Positions 26,789 to 34,303 of a stretch of DNA of 64,000 nt are shown here, piece after piece. This DNA comes from an uncultured Bacteroidales bacterium (GTDB taxonomy: Bacteria > Bacteroidota > Bacteroidia > Bacteroidales > P3), in assembly GCA_947168665.1 (NCBI GenBank), contig CAMVMX010000007.1, positions 62,001 to 126,000 of the forward strand. Reading direction: 5' to 3'. Position 1 is the stretch's first letter. Each line of letters opens with the position of its first letter. The notes below the pieces were generated by a model. It saw only the letters and a list, made by a program, of their open reading frames with translations. It did no database searches and had not been told where the DNA came from. The position numbers and the translations under genes are program-made.

Positions 26789-28177
26789 ATGTTTAGAAAA
26801 GAAACTTATATCGCTCGCCGTGAGCAACTACGCAAGGACGTAGGCCATGGAATTATCATCATTCAAGGCAACCACGAAGCCTCCTGCAACTATCCCGACA
26901 ACACCTATTGGTTCCGTCAGGACAGCACATTCCTCTACTTCTTCGGTCTTCAGCGCGAAGACCTCGTGGGCGTGCTCGACTGCGACAACGGTGTCGACTA
27001 CCTCTTCGCCAACGATTACGACATCGACGACGTCATCTGGACCGGCCCCCTGCCCAGCGTCAAAGAACTGGCGGCCAGCGTGGGTGTGGCCAACAGCGGC
27101 GACCTTGCCGCCCTCCAGACCCTCTGCAACAAGACCATCGGCCAAGCCCGCCGCATCCACTACCTGCCCCCCTACCGCGCCGACAACCAGCGCCAGCTCA
27201 GCCTCCTGCTCGGCCACCACTTCGACAGCGTCATGAACTACGCCTCCATGGACCTCATCCGTGCCTGCGTCAAGCAGCGCAGCATCAAGAGCGACGAGGA
27301 GATAGCCGAAATCGAAAAAGCCATCGCCACCGCCTACAACATGCACGTCGGCGCCATGCGCATGGCCATGCCCGGCCGCTACGAGTACGAGCTGGCCGGA
27401 TTCATGCAGGGCGAGGCCTGGAAAGGCAATGGCCCCGTATCCTTCCCCGTCATCATGACCATCCACGGCGAAACCCTCCACAACCACAATCACAACCACC
27501 AGCTTGAGCTTGGCCGCATGCTTGTCATGGACGCTGGTTGCGAAACCGCCATGAACTACTGCTCCGACATCACCCGCTCCGTCCCTGTGGGCGGCAAGTT
27601 CAACGACCGCCAGCGCGCCATCTACCAGATTGTCCTCAACGCCAACCTCGAAGCCATCCGCGTCACCCGTCCCGGCATCACCTACCAGGAAGTCCACACC
27701 GCCGCCAGCCGCGTCCTTGCCCAGGGCTACAAAGACCTCGGCATCCTCCGTGGCAACCTGGACGACATCGTGGCCAACGGCGCCCACAGCCTCCTCATGC
27801 CCCACGGCCTCGGCCACATGATGGGCCTCGACGTCCACGACATGGAGAACTACGGCCAGATCAATGTCGGCTACGACGACGAGACTCGCCCCAGCTCGCA
27901 ATTCGGCCTGGGCAGCCTGCGCTGTGGCCGCCGTCTGCAGCCCGGCTTTGTCATCACCGACGAACCCGGCTGCTACTTCATCCCCGCCCTCATCGACCAA
28001 TGGCACGCTAACGGCACCAACAAAGACTTCATCAACTTCGACGAACTCGAAAAATGGAAAGACTTTGGCGGCATCCGCATCGAGGACGACATCCTCGTCA
28101 CCGCCGACGGCTGCCGAGTGCTGGGCAAACCCATCCCCAAGACAATTGCCGAAATCGAGCAGACCATGAACAGCTGA
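26789..28177 (+). CDS. pepP: Xaa-Pro aminopeptidase (M24B), PepP type
   Basis: 462 residues. It removes N-terminal residues that precede proline. The N-terminal creatinase-like domain (about 1-175: YWFRQDSTFLYFFGLQREDL) is followed by the pita-bread domain with all five metal ligands visible: Asp in MDAGCETAMNY, Asp in CSDITRSVPVGG, His in MPHGLGHMMGLDVHD, Glu in ITDEPGCYF and Glu in GGIRIEDDIL. The length fits PepP and the sequence has no signal peptide, so it is cytoplasmic. The gene is extremely C-rich on its coding strand, with mostly C-ending codons. Confidence 0.94.
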   Translation: MFRKETYIARREQLRKDVGHGIIIIQGNHEASCNYPDNTYWFRQDSTFLYFFGLQREDLVGVLDCDNGVDYLFANDYDIDDVIWTGPLPSVKELAASVGVANSGDLAALQTLCNKTIGQARRIHYLPPYRADNQRQLSLLLGHHFDSVMNYASMDLIRACVKQRSIKSDEEIAEIEKAIATAYNMHVGAMRMAMPGRYEYELAGFMQGEAWKGNGPVSFPVIMTIHGETLHNHNHNHQLELGRMLVMDAGCETAMNYCSDITRSVPVGGKFNDRQRAIYQIVLNANLEAIRVTRPGITYQEVHTAASRVLAQGYKDLGILRGNLDDIVANGAHSLLMPHGLGHMMGLDVHDMENYGQINVGYDDETRPSSQFGLGSLRCGRRLQPGFVITDEPGCYFIPALIDQWHANGTNKDFINFDELEKWKDFGGIRIEDDILVTADGCRVLGKPIPKTIAEIEQTMNS

Positions 28178-28204
28178 CCCCTTCGGGTGTCGCACTGATT
28201 AATG

Positions 28205-28243
28205 CAGGAGGGCTCCCCACCGCGGGAGTCCTCCTGTTTTTTT
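28205..28243 (+). terminator. Terminator of pepP
   Basis: CAGGAGGGCTCCC (28205-28217) pairs with GGGAGTCCTCCTG (28224-28236) with one G/T position, a 6-nt loop, then seven T residues (28237-28243). This is a strong intrinsic terminator 27 bp after the stop codon. Confidence 0.9.
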
Positions 28244-28480
28244 GCTGCCGCCCCTGCGGCGGCCGGTCACGCTGCGGATGGCAGCCCTCGCCTCTGCGGT
28301 TTGCGGCTGGCGTCCGCCTGTGGGTCTGGCCGCGACTTGGCCTCCGCTTCCGTTCTTTTTCTCCAGTTTATATTTTCTCTCCAAGAAATAATCAAGAAAA
28401 AATATAGAAAATAACCAGAAAATATCAACAATGCAAATGCCGGGCCGGGTGCGGTTTGGCCGACGGCTGCGGCGGGGTGG
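28244..28480. other. Gap between pepP terminator and the CDF gene
   Basis: About 240 bp between convergent genes. The first part is GC-rich with GCGGCCG-type runs, followed by an AT-rich stretch near 28365-28430. Short open frames are present but none has a recognisable product or a start with convincing context. Confidence 0.5.
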
Positions 28481-29428
28481 TCAGCAGTCGTGGTGGTCGC
28501 AGTGGGAGGCGGGGGTTTCGAGTTCGAGGGTGCTGTGGGCTATGCCATGGGCGGCGAGGAGGGTTTTGAGGGTGTGGGTGATGGTGTCGAGTTGCGAGCT
28601 GTCGGCAATGACCACATGGGCGGTGAGGGCGGTCTCGGTGGTGCTGATGGGCCAGATGTGCAGGTGGTGGATGTCGAGCACGCCGTCGGTCTGCTTCATG
28701 AGGGCAACGACGGCGTCGGGGTCGATGTCTTCGGGTACGGCGTCGACGCTCATGCGTAGGCTTTCTGACAGCAGCTGCCAGGTGGAGACGAGTATCACGG
28801 CGGCGATGACGAGTCCCATGAGGGGGTCGATGAGTGTCCAGCCGGTGTGGGTGATGACGATGCCGCTGACCACTACGCCGGCCGAGACGAGGGTGTCGGC
28901 CAGCATGTGGAGGAAGGCTCCGCGGGTGTTGATGTCGTGCTGGCGGCGGGAGAGCATCCATGCCGTGAAGCCGTTCACTACGATGGCGGCTGCCGCAGTC
29001 CAGGTGACAAGGGCGCCGTCGACTGGCGCGGGATGGCTGATTTTGCGTATGCTTTCCACCACGATGCCGCCCACGGCCACCAGCAGGATGATGGCGTTGA
29101 GCAGCGATATGAGGATGGAACTTTTTCGGTAGCCGTAGGTGAAGCGTTTGGTGGCATGGGTCTGCGACAGTTTGAAGGCCACCAGGGCCAGCAGCAGGCA
29201 GAAGACGTCGCTCAGGTTGTGGCCGGCGTCGGACAGCAAGCCCATGGAGTGGCCCATGAGTCCGGCCACGGTTTCGGCGGCCACGAAAAGGATGTTGATT
29301 ACGATGGCCACAATGTATATGGTGCCCATCTGGCCGGGGTCGGCATGATGATGGTGGTGATGGTGGTGGCTGTGGTCGTGATGCGCGTGGTGGCATGCGC
29401 TATCGGTGGAAGAATGATGGTGTTGCAT
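28481..29428 (-). CDS. Cation diffusion facilitator (Zn/Co/Cd exporter, CzcD-like)
   Basis: 315 residues. The N-terminus is strongly His-rich (residues 3-28, including a run of eight His), a likely metal-gathering tail. Six transmembrane helices follow, starting at about residue 35 (TIYIVAIVINILFVAAETVA). The transport-site motifs are HNLSD (TM2) and HMLAD (TM5), the HxxxD pair of zinc-type CDFs. A cytoplasmic ferredoxin-like C-terminal domain (DIHHLHIWPISTTETALTAH) ends in another His/Cys cluster (SHCDHHDC). It should export Zn or similar ions using the proton gradient. A promoter lies at 29455-29462. Confidence 0.93.
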   Translation of the reverse strand: MQHHHSSTDSACHHAHHDHSHHHHHHHHADPGQMGTIYIVAIVINILFVAAETVAGLMGHSMGLLSDAGHNLSDVFCLLLALVAFKLSQTHATKRFTYGYRKSSILISLLNAIILLVAVGGIVVESIRKISHPAPVDGALVTWTAAAAIVVNGFTAWMLSRRQHDINTRGAFLHMLADTLVSAGVVVSGIVITHTGWTLIDPLMGLVIAAVILVSTWQLLSESLRMSVDAVPEDIDPDAVVALMKQTDGVLDIHHLHIWPISTTETALTAHVVIADSSQLDTITHTLKTLLAAHGIAHSTLELETPASHCDHHDC

Positions 29429-29454
29429 GGTGTTGTGTGTTTGATATTATTTTG

Positions 29455-29462
29455 CAAAAATA
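29455..29462 (-). promoter_or_regulatory. -7 element of the CDF exporter promoter
   Basis: On the minus strand the sequence reads TATTTTTG, matching TAnnTTTG, 27 bp upstream of the CDF start codon. Directly upstream, ATAGCC (29460-29465) and GGCTAT (29481-29486) form a 6-bp inverted repeat that could be an operator, for example for a metal-responsive regulator (inference only). Confidence 0.55.
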
Positions 29463-29541
29463 GCCTTTTGGGGCCGAATGGGCTATCATGATAATTAGGT
29501 ATTTTGCATAACTGCGGGAGGGTGAAATGTTTTGGAGGGGG

Positions 29542-29607
29542 TAACAAAAATGTAACGAATATTTAACTGAAACGCAACTGGTGTATTGGGTGGGGGATGT
29601 ATTTTTG
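29542..29607 (+). promoter_or_regulatory. Putative Pho box and promoter of the first Na/Pi cotransporter
   Basis: TAAC occurs at 29542, 29553 and 29564 and CAAC at 29575, an exact 11-bp period, the spacing of the direct repeats bound by PhoB/PhoP regulators. The -7 element TATTTTTG is at 29600-29607, 22 bp after the last repeat. No good TTTG lies at -33, as expected for an activator-dependent promoter. The same layout is present before the second transporter. Confidence 0.7.
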
Positions 29608-29689
29608 CAGTGTCGAAACAGGCTGTGGCCACTGTCGATACAGTATTGAAAATGATAAAATTAAATGTTAAAAACCAATATTGCTGACT

Positions 29690-31414
29690 ATGAGTTTTTC
29701 AGAGATTCTGATTGTGATTATTAATTTTGCGGGAGCCCTGGCGGTGTTTCTTTTCGGCATGAAGCTGATGAGCGGCGGGCTCCAGAAGTTTGCCGGAGGC
29801 CGGATGCGTGTCATTATGGGCAAGGCCACGGGAAGTCCGCTGCGGGGCATCCTGACGGGTGCCGCGGTGACGATGGCTATACAGAGTTCGTCGGCCACGA
29901 CGGTGATGGTGGTGTCGTTTGTGAATGCGGGACTGCTGACGTTGGGCGGGGCCATAGCGGTCATTATGGGTGCCAACATAGGCACCACGGCCACGGCATG
30001 GATTATTTCGCTGCTGGGTTTGGGCGGGGGAGAGAGCGCATTCAGTCTGCCGATGCTGCTGGGTGCGTTGTCGCTGCCGCTGATGTTTGCCAAGCGTGAC
30101 AAGCCCCGGTCGTTGGGCGAGTTTGTGGTGGGGTTGTGTCTGCTGCTGGTGGGCATGGGGCTGCTGAAGCAGGCTATGCCCAATCTGGAGGAGTATCCGG
30201 CTTTTCTGGAGTCGATTGCGCGGCTTGAAGGATATGGGTTCTGGTCGGTGCTGCTGTTTATTGCTGTCGGGACGGTGCTGACATGTGTGGTGCAGGCGTC
30301 GGCGGCCATGATGGCTATCACGCTGGTGATGTGCTACAACGGATGGATAGGGTTTGATGCCGCTGTGGCGTTGGTGCTGGGTGAGAATATCGGTACCACG
30401 ATTACGGCCAATCTGGCGGCTATGGTGGCCAACACCAATGGCAAGCGGGCGGCCCGTGCGCATTTGGTGTTCAACGTGGTCGGGGTGCTGCTGCTGCTGA
30501 CAGTGTACCGCCCGGTGCTCGATTTGATAGCCCACGCCACGGAGGCCATCATGGGCAGCAATCCCTATACGGCTGTTGGTGAGCCGGGCTACAATGCAGC
30601 GGCAATCCCGTTTGCCTTGCCGCTGTTCCACACCTTTTTTAATGTGACTAATACTTTTGTCCAGTCGTGGTTTATACCGGTGCTGATACGCATAGTAAAC
30701 TGGCTGGTGAAGGACCGCCCGGAGGATGAGGAGTATGTGTACAAACTCAAGTATATTGGAACGTGGATGAACACCGCCGAAATCAATATGCAGGCGGCTG
30801 AACGGGAAATCGGCGAGTTTTCGAAACGGGTGTTGCGCATGTTCTCTTTCCTGCCGGCGCTGCGAGTGGCCAAGGATGATGCCGAGTTTGAGAAGACGCT
30901 GGAACGCATAGAGAAATATGAGGAGATTACCGACCGGATGGAGATGGAGATTGCCGGATTCTTGACCCGCATTGCCGAGGGCGACTTGTCGCACAAGGGG
31001 TCGCAGCGCATCAGTGCCATGCTGTGTGTGGTGGATAATCTGGAGAGCATCGGCGACACGATTTACCAGATAGCTCTGACGCGGCGCAACAAGCGCGAGG
31101 ATGCAGTCCATTTCGACCAGCATCTCAACGACAATCTGGCGCAGATGACTGCCCGGGTGCAGCATGCCCTTGACATCATGGATGCCAACATCAACACGGA
31201 GTACAGCCAAATAGACCTTGCCCCGGCCGAGCAAGCCGAGGCCGAGGTGAACGAGCTGCGCGACAAGCTGCGTAATGAGCATCTCGAGGCTTTGAAACGG
31301 GGTGCGTATGGGTTCGGCGTAGGCAATGCCTACAGCAGCCTGTATGCCCTGTATGAGAAGTTGGGTGATTATGTGATCAATGTGAGTGAGGCCCTGACAG
31401 TGAAGTTTAAGTAG
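29690..31414 (+). CDS. Na/Pi cotransporter with PhoU-like C-terminal domain (copy 1)
   Basis: 574 residues from the ATG at 29690. Two inverted Na/Pi cotransport repeats carry the QSSSATT motif (AIQSSSATTVMVVSF) and its partner (VVQASAAMMAITLV), with the GANIGTT and GENIGTT loops, eight or more helices in all. From about residue 355 a PhoU-like helical domain follows (EREIGEFSKRVLRMFSF to VSEALTVKFK). It imports phosphate with sodium, and the PhoU part may sense or gate. The next gene is a close paralog in tandem (for example shared FAGALAVFLFGMKLMS), evidently a local duplication. Confidence 0.92.
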   Translation: MSFSEILIVIINFAGALAVFLFGMKLMSGGLQKFAGGRMRVIMGKATGSPLRGILTGAAVTMAIQSSSATTVMVVSFVNAGLLTLGGAIAVIMGANIGTTATAWIISLLGLGGGESAFSLPMLLGALSLPLMFAKRDKPRSLGEFVVGLCLLLVGMGLLKQAMPNLEEYPAFLESIARLEGYGFWSVLLFIAVGTVLTCVVQASAAMMAITLVMCYNGWIGFDAAVALVLGENIGTTITANLAAMVANTNGKRAARAHLVFNVVGVLLLLTVYRPVLDLIAHATEAIMGSNPYTAVGEPGYNAAAIPFALPLFHTFFNVTNTFVQSWFIPVLIRIVNWLVKDRPEDEEYVYKLKYIGTWMNTAEINMQAAEREIGEFSKRVLRMFSFLPALRVAKDDAEFEKTLERIEKYEEITDRMEMEIAGFLTRIAEGDLSHKGSQRISAMLCVVDNLESIGDTIYQIALTRRNKREDAVHFDQHLNDNLAQMTARVQHALDIMDANINTEYSQIDLAPAEQAEAEVNELRDKLRNEHLEALKRGAYGFGVGNAYSSLYALYEKLGDYVINVSEALTVKFK

Positions 31415-31459
31415 GCCAATGCCTCTCCTCTGGCTGGAGAGAAGGGGAGGGGCAGTTGG

Positions 31460-31525
31460 TAACAAAAATGTAACAATTATTTAACCGAAACGCAACAGGT
31501 GTGTTTCGGGAAGGATGTAATTTTG
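31460..31525 (+). promoter_or_regulatory. Putative Pho box and promoter of the second Na/Pi cotransporter
   Basis: TAAC at 31460, 31471 and 31482 and CAAC at 31493 repeat the 11-bp period seen upstream of copy 1. The -7 element TAATTTTG is at 31518-31525, again 22 bp after the last repeat. The intervening sequence has diverged while the repeats and spacing have not. Confidence 0.7.
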
Positions 31526-31607
31526 CAGCGTGGCGTATTTTTTGCCGCGCTGCTTATATTGTATTGGCAATTAAAGAATAATGTTTCATGTAATAAAGCT
31601 ATAGGCG

Positions 31608-33332
31608 ATGAGTTTTTTTGATGTTCTGATTGTGATAATTAATTTTGCGGGGGCTTTGGCAGTCTTCTTGTTCGGCATGAAGTTGATGAGCGAGGGGTTG
31701 CAGAAGTTTGCCGGCAATAAGATGCGTGCTGTGATGGGAAAAGTGACGGGGAGTCCGGTGAGGGGGATATTGACGGGCGCTGCAGTGACGACGGTCATCC
31801 AGTCGTCGTCGGCCACTACGGTGATGGTGGTGTCGTTTGTCAACGCGGGGCTGCTGACCCTGGGCGGGGCGGTGGCTGTCATCATGGGTGCCAACATCGG
31901 GACCACGGTGACGGCATGGATTATCACCCTCTTCGGTTTGGGAGAGAGCGACAGCGCGTTTAGTTTGCCGATGCTGCTGGGTGCCATATCGTTGATATTC
32001 ATGTTTATGAAACGTGACAAGATACGATGGATAGGTGACTTTGTGATTGGTTTGGCGCTGCTGCTGGTGGGTATGGGACTGCTGCAGCAAGCGATGCCCA
32101 ATCTGGAACAGTACCCGGAGTTTCTTGAGGCTTTGGCCCGGCTGTCGGCTTATGGCTTTTGGTCTATTTTGATATTTGTTGCAGTGGGCGCGGTGCTTAC
32201 CTGCCTGGTGCAGGCCTCGGCAGCCATGATGGCTATCACCTTGGTGATGTGCTACAATGGATGGATAGGCTTCGATGCCGCAGTGGCTTTGGTCATGGGT
32301 CAGAACATCGGCACCACCATCACCGCCAATATAGCGGCCATGGTGGCCAACACCAACGGCAAACGGGCCGCCCGGGCACATCTGGTGTTCAATGTGGTCG
32401 GGGTGTTGCTGACACTTATCGTATACAAGCCTGTCCTTGCCCTCATAGCCGACATGACGCAGGGCATTGTAGGCAGCAATCCCTATACTCCGGTTGGGGC
32501 GGCGGGTTATGCCCCTACGGCCATCCCCATGGCATTGTCGCTTTTCCACACTTTCTTTAACGTTGTCAACACCGCCATACTGGCGTGGTTCATTCCTGTC
32601 ATCATCAAGATGGTCAACTGGATGGTCAAAGACAAGCCCGAGGACGAGGAGTATGTATATAAACTCAAGTATATTGGCAGTTGGATGAACACCGCCGAAA
32701 TCAACCTGAAGGCTGCCGAGCGCGAAATCACTGAGTTTTCCAAACGGGTGTTGCGCATGTATACTTTCCTCCCTTTGCTGCGCACTGCCAAGGATGATGC
32801 CGAGTTTGACAGCACGATGGAGCGGATTGAAAAATACGAGGCCATCACCGACAAGATGGAGATGGAGATAGCCGAGTACCTGACCCGCATAGCCGAGGGC
32901 GACCTTTCGCATCAGGGTTCGCAACGTATCAGCGCCATGCTTTGTGTGGTGGACAACCTGGAGAGCATAGGCGACACCGTCTATCAGATAGCCGCCACCC
33001 GTAAAAACAAGCGCGAGACGGCTGTCCATTTCGACCAGCACCTCAACGACAATCTGGACCACATGACCGACTTGGTGCAGCACGCCCTGGACATAATGGA
33101 CGACAACCTGAAGAAAGACTATGATTTGATAGAACTGGCCCCGGCCGAAGATGCCGAGACGGCTATCAACACCTACCGCGACCAGCTGCGCGAGGAGCAT
33201 CTCAATGCGCTGAAGAAAGGTACATACGACTTCGCCATCGGCAATGCCTACAGCAGCCTGTACGCCCTCTATGAAAAGTTGGGCGACTATGTAATAAACA
33301 TCAGCGAGGCCATCGTGGTGAAGTTTAAATGA
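31608..33332 (+). CDS. Na/Pi cotransporter with PhoU-like C-terminal domain (copy 2)
   Basis: 574 residues, the same length and layout as the gene at 29690: QSSSATT motif in VIQSSSATTVMVVSF, second repeat LVQASAAMMAITLV, GQNIGTTITAN loop, then the PhoU-like domain from about residue 355 (EREITEFSKRVLRMYTF). Differences between the copies are scattered, so the duplication is not recent. Copy 2 has its own promoter and is followed after 36 bp by a secreted nuclease gene, with no terminator seen between them. Confidence 0.92.
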   Translation: MSFFDVLIVIINFAGALAVFLFGMKLMSEGLQKFAGNKMRAVMGKVTGSPVRGILTGAAVTTVIQSSSATTVMVVSFVNAGLLTLGGAVAVIMGANIGTTVTAWIITLFGLGESDSAFSLPMLLGAISLIFMFMKRDKIRWIGDFVIGLALLLVGMGLLQQAMPNLEQYPEFLEALARLSAYGFWSILIFVAVGAVLTCLVQASAAMMAITLVMCYNGWIGFDAAVALVMGQNIGTTITANIAAMVANTNGKRAARAHLVFNVVGVLLTLIVYKPVLALIADMTQGIVGSNPYTPVGAAGYAPTAIPMALSLFHTFFNVVNTAILAWFIPVIIKMVNWMVKDKPEDEEYVYKLKYIGSWMNTAEINLKAAEREITEFSKRVLRMYTFLPLLRTAKDDAEFDSTMERIEKYEAITDKMEMEIAEYLTRIAEGDLSHQGSQRISAMLCVVDNLESIGDTVYQIAATRKNKRETAVHFDQHLNDNLDHMTDLVQHALDIMDDNLKKDYDLIELAPAEDAETAINTYRDQLREEHLNALKKGTYDFAIGNAYSSLYALYEKLGDYVINISEAIVVKFK

Positions 33333-33368
33333 ATAGGTAGGGTGTAAGATAAAGACTAAAACGTACTA

Positions 33369-34169
33369 ATGCATTATCTTCTTGCTTTTTGCCTTTTCCT
33401 TAGTACATTGTCCATTCCGCTGCTTTCAACATGCAGCGGAGCTGTGCCCGATGGTGGGCAGGACAGCGTGTCGGCTCCCGACTGTTTGGAATGCCCCGCC
33501 TATACCACCGATGAACATATAGTGGAATACAGCGGTTTTGTGGTGTCGTATAACCACCAGACTTTGGTGCCCAACTGGGTGGCCTACGAGCTGACTGCCG
33601 ATGAACTGGAGGTGCGTTACAGCAGCAAGAGTTCCAATTTCAGCCGCGACCCACAGTTGAAAGGCCGTCAGGCCTCGCGCGAAGACTATTCGCACAGCGG
33701 TTGGGACAAGGGCCACATGGCACCCAAGGCCGATATGCGTTGGAGCGAACGCAGCTACTGGGAGAGCCATTACTTCACCAACATCTGTCCGCAAAACCAT
33801 CAACTGAACGGCGGCGACTGGAACCGGCTGGAGCAGGCTGTGCGCCGCTGGGCTAAGCGTTATGGCCGTGTGTGGGTGGTATGCGGGCCGGTGTTCGACT
33901 CCTGCCGCTACGGCACCATAGGCAAGGCCGATGTCCAGATTCCCGATGCCTTTTTCAAGGCTGTGCTCTTTCCCGTCGAGGGAGGCTTTGGCGCAGTGGC
34001 ATACGTCATGCCCAATGATGGCACCCACCATTCGCTGAACCACTACCGGATGACCGTCGACCAGCTGGAGCAATTGACAGGCAAAGACTTCTTCCCAGCG
34101 CTGGACGACCAGACCGAGGCCGCCGTGGAGTCGGCTGTCTTCAAGCCAGACGAGAAGTCTTTCAGATGA
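33369..34169 (+). CDS. Secreted DNA/RNA non-specific endonuclease
   Basis: 266 residues. A signal peptide (YLLAFCLFLSTLSIPLLS) ends around residue 21-25; LSTC could be a weak lipobox. The NUC domain shows the catalytic HxAP motif in SGWDKGHMAPKADM (DKGH in place of the common DRGH) and the metal-site Asn/Glu helix in NICPQNHQLNGGDWNRLE, so the active site looks intact. It should degrade extracellular or periplasmic DNA and RNA. Its position 37 bp after a Pho-box phosphate transporter suggests a role in releasing phosphate from nucleic acids. Confidence 0.88.
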   Translation: MHYLLAFCLFLSTLSIPLLSTCSGAVPDGGQDSVSAPDCLECPAYTTDEHIVEYSGFVVSYNHQTLVPNWVAYELTADELEVRYSSKSSNFSRDPQLKGRQASREDYSHSGWDKGHMAPKADMRWSERSYWESHYFTNICPQNHQLNGGDWNRLEQAVRRWAKRYGRVWVVCGPVFDSCRYGTIGKADVQIPDAFFKAVLFPVEGGFGAVAYVMPNDGTHHSLNHYRMTVDQLEQLTGKDFFPALDDQTEAAVESAVFKPDEKSFR

Positions 34170-34270
34170 CCGAAAGGAAAAGACTAAAAGTCATATCCCC
34201 TTTACCAAAGGAGTACGGCGAAGCCAGGGAGTAGTCTGCCACGGCACAAACCCCCCTTAGTCCTTTCTCA

Positions 34271-34303
34271 CGTTCCCACATTAACATATTAACACATTCC
34301 CAC
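34271..34303. repeat. Partial copy of the TTAACACATT intergenic repeat
   Basis: CCCACATTAAC and TTAACACATTCCCAC occur between the convergent nuclease and outer-membrane barrel genes. This resembles the right-hand arm of the full repeats at 49120 and 62661, but the 13-nt hairpin and AAAAGACT core are missing. Confidence 0.45.
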
